Part shown: positions 31,450 through 32,463 of the stretch, piece by piece | Layout: the number at the start of each line of letters is the position of its first letter | Numbering within the stretch: the first letter of the stretch is position 1 | Translations under genes and position numbers: made by a program | Notes under the pieces: generated by a model | Databases searched by the model: none | Seen by the model: only the letters and a program-made list of their open reading frames with translations | What the model was told of the DNA's origin: nothing | NCBI GenBank assembly: GCA_016208495.1 | Contig: JACQXX010000147.1 | Location: forward strand, 1 to 32,463 | From: Acidobacteriota bacterium | GTDB lineage: Bacteria > Acidobacteriota > Blastocatellia > Chloracidobacteriales > Chloracidobacteriaceae | DNA: 32,463 nt | Direction of reading: 5' to 3'

Positions 31450-32229
31450 ATGAGACGTGCTTTGTTCAGGATTTGCGCAGTTGCGTGTTTGCTGGTGTTG
31501 ACGCTGGTGATGGTTGGGGATCGGAGTCGAGCCCAACAAACACCGGCGCTTCGGGTGCTGTTCATCGGGAATAGTTTGACCTACGTCAACCACCTGCCGG
31601 CCATGCTTGAAGCGATGGCCCGCGAATCCGGCCAACCACCGCTCGTGTACCAGAGCATTGCCTTCCCTGACTTCAGCCTGGAAGACCATTGGAAACAAGG
31701 AGATGCGCGCAGATCAATTTCTTCGGGCAAATGGGATGTCGTTGTCATGCAACAAGGTCCGTCTGCTCTTCCTGAAAGCCGTGTGCTGCTGCTCGAATAT
31801 GTGAAGAAGTTTTCCAAAGAAATCCGCAACAGCGGCGCCAAACCGGCAATGTATATGGTCTGGCCGGCCAAAGAGCGTTCGTTTGATTTTGAACGGGTCA
31901 GCGAGTCCTACCGACTGGCCGCCAAAGAAGCGGGCGGGATGCTCTTCCCTGTCGGAGACGCCTGGCGTACCGCCTGGAAACGCGATGCCAAACTGCCGCT
32001 CTACGGCGGAGACAATTTCCATCCGTCAGAAGCCGGAACCTATCTGGCCGCCGCCGTGATGTATGAGCACCTGTACCGCCGAAGCTCCGTCGGCCTGCCA
32101 GCCCAGTTCAAGCTCTCCAATCCAGAAGGAAAAAAAGTCAAACTTCCCCGCGAACAAGCTGAAGCACTCCAAACGGCAGCGACTGAGACGAATCAGGGGC
32201 AAGACCTGACAGGATTCTCTTCAAACTGA
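31450..32229 (+). CDS. Secreted SGNH-type hydrolase
   Basis: A 259-residue protein with an N-terminal signal peptide (RRALFRICAVACLLVLTLVM, ending near SRAQQ at 30). The SGNH fold follows: block I VLFIGNSLTYVNHLP with nucleophile Ser42, WDVVVMQQGPSALPESR near 94-110, and block V GGDNFHPSEAGTYLA with Asp187 and His190. SGNH enzymes are esterases or lipases; the N-residue of block III is not obvious. Start: no strong ribosome site before ATG 31450, since the AACCACT heptamers run close to it. It lies 116 nt after rtcA on the same strand, but the exported product makes a role in RNA repair unlikely; read-through transcription is possible. Substrate unknown. Confidence 0.78.
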   Translation: MRRALFRICAVACLLVLTLVMVGDRSRAQQTPALRVLFIGNSLTYVNHLPAMLEAMARESGQPPLVYQSIAFPDFSLEDHWKQGDARRSISSGKWDVVVMQQGPSALPESRVLLLEYVKKFSKEIRNSGAKPAMYMVWPAKERSFDFERVSESYRLAAKEAGGMLFPVGDAWRTAWKRDAKLPLYGGDNFHPSEAGTYLAAAVMYEHLYRRSSVGLPAQFKLSNPEGKKVKLPREQAEALQTAATETNQGQDLTGFSSN

Positions 32230-32277
32230 TTTCTTAAACTTAAATCCAGTGACCTTCAATTAGAATTAGGAGTAGAT

Positions 32278-32329
32278 ATGTTTGAGCTAAAAATATCAAA
32301 TGTAAGAGATTGGCAAGTAGTATCTATAA
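32278..32329 (+). pseudogene. Start of an AT-rich reading frame cut by the IS3 element
   Basis: AGGAG (32268-32272) precedes ATG 32278, which opens MFELKISNVRDWQVVSI before the insertion sequence begins at 32330. Beyond that point the frame runs into the IS and stops within ten codons. The 17 remaining codons are too few to assign a family. The rest of the gene, if it survives, would lie past the IS outside this window. Confidence 0.45.
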
Positions 32330-32463
32330 TGCTCCCCGAAAATCGGACAGGGAAATAAGTTAATTCCGCTGAGGGGAAAAGGAGGAACAGATGAGTACGA
32401 CGCGAAAAATTCATAGTGCGGAATTCAAAGCGAAGGTGGCATTGGAAGCCATCCGAGGATACA
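32330..32463 (+). mobile_element. Left end of an IS3-family insertion sequence
   Basis: The left terminus TGCTCCCCGAAAATCGGACAG-like motif begins with the TG typical of IS3 ends. A 40-bp leader and a strong AAGGAGG site precede a transposase OrfA start. The right part lies beyond the window. Confidence 0.8.
32391..32463 (+). CDS. IS3-family transposase OrfA, N-terminal fragment
   Basis: MSTTRKIHSAEFKAKVALEAIRG is the standard beginning of IS3-family OrfA, whose first helix-turn-helix binds the element ends. OrfA is usually about 90-105 residues and is joined to OrfB by programmed frameshifting. Only 24 codons are inside the window. AAGGAGG (32379-32385) lies 5 nt before the ATG. Confidence 0.85.
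   Translation, partial: MSTTRKIHSAEFKAKVALEAIRGY

Noticed and set aside
31450-32229. SGNH hydrolase as a member of the RNA-repair system
   Set aside because: It has a clear signal peptide and a secreted-esterase motif set; proximity to rtcA alone does not support a shared function.

Overview
The window reads like a chromosomal segment of an Acidobacteriota-type bacterium, possibly Blastocatellia. This is inference from gene content: a propeller-type hybrid histidine kinase, a YqiJ/YqiK flotillin locus, GT-C enzymes, a sigma54-controlled RNA-repair locus and many short tandem repeats between genes. No rRNA gene or ordinary tRNA gene is present to confirm it.

Layout. Positions 126-16767 are read on the minus strand. 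They hold a truncated four-helix-bundle gene, a hybrid two-component sensor with 14 propeller repeats, a 1822-residue coiled-coil AAA+ ATPase, a YqiK-type flotillin and its translationally coupled YqiJ/NfeD-like partner, a DUF389 membrane protein and a CPA2 cation/proton antiporter. Positions 16928-21930 are read on the plus strand: a TetR regulator divergent from the antiporter, a small membrane protein, and two GT-C-like membrane glycosyltransferases flanking a small membrane-anchored protein.

The centre of interest is 21927-31333, an RNA-repair locus. RtcR (CARF plus sigma54-activator AAA+ domain) is divergent from a canonical -24/-12 promoter at 23685-23700. Downstream come Ro60 (TROVE), a cluster of small RNAs, RtcB ligase, a slipin and RtcA cyclase. 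Between ro60 and rtcB I find six bacterial Y RNAs at 25591-27450. All share a perfect 7-bp terminal stem with strong compensatory changes, a second 7-9 bp stem, a conserved UACAU and a conserved 3' CUUGUCG or UUUGUCG. Five carry a circularly permuted tRNA-like domain (T arm, closed acceptor stem, D arm), and each resembles a different tRNA, for example Met-, Leu-, Glu/Gln- and Asp-like. The sixth is a 65-nt minimal Y RNA with no tRNA-like domain. A small HNH protein gene sits inside the array. The last three Y RNAs lie in nearly identical repeat spacers, as in a recent tandem duplication whose tRNA modules were exchanged.

In the likely working model, damaged RNA is sensed by RtcR, which switches on the operon. 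Ro60 binds the Y RNAs, which act as tRNA-mimicking adaptors or gates, and RtcB and RtcA process RNA ends. The slipin and HNH protein are accessory parts of unknown role.

Nearly every intergenic space carries tandem repeats with a 7-bp unit, in at least eight unrelated sequences, reminiscent of the heptanucleotide STRR repeats of cyanobacteria. At the right edge an IS3-family element begins at 32330 and interrupts a short AT-rich reading frame.
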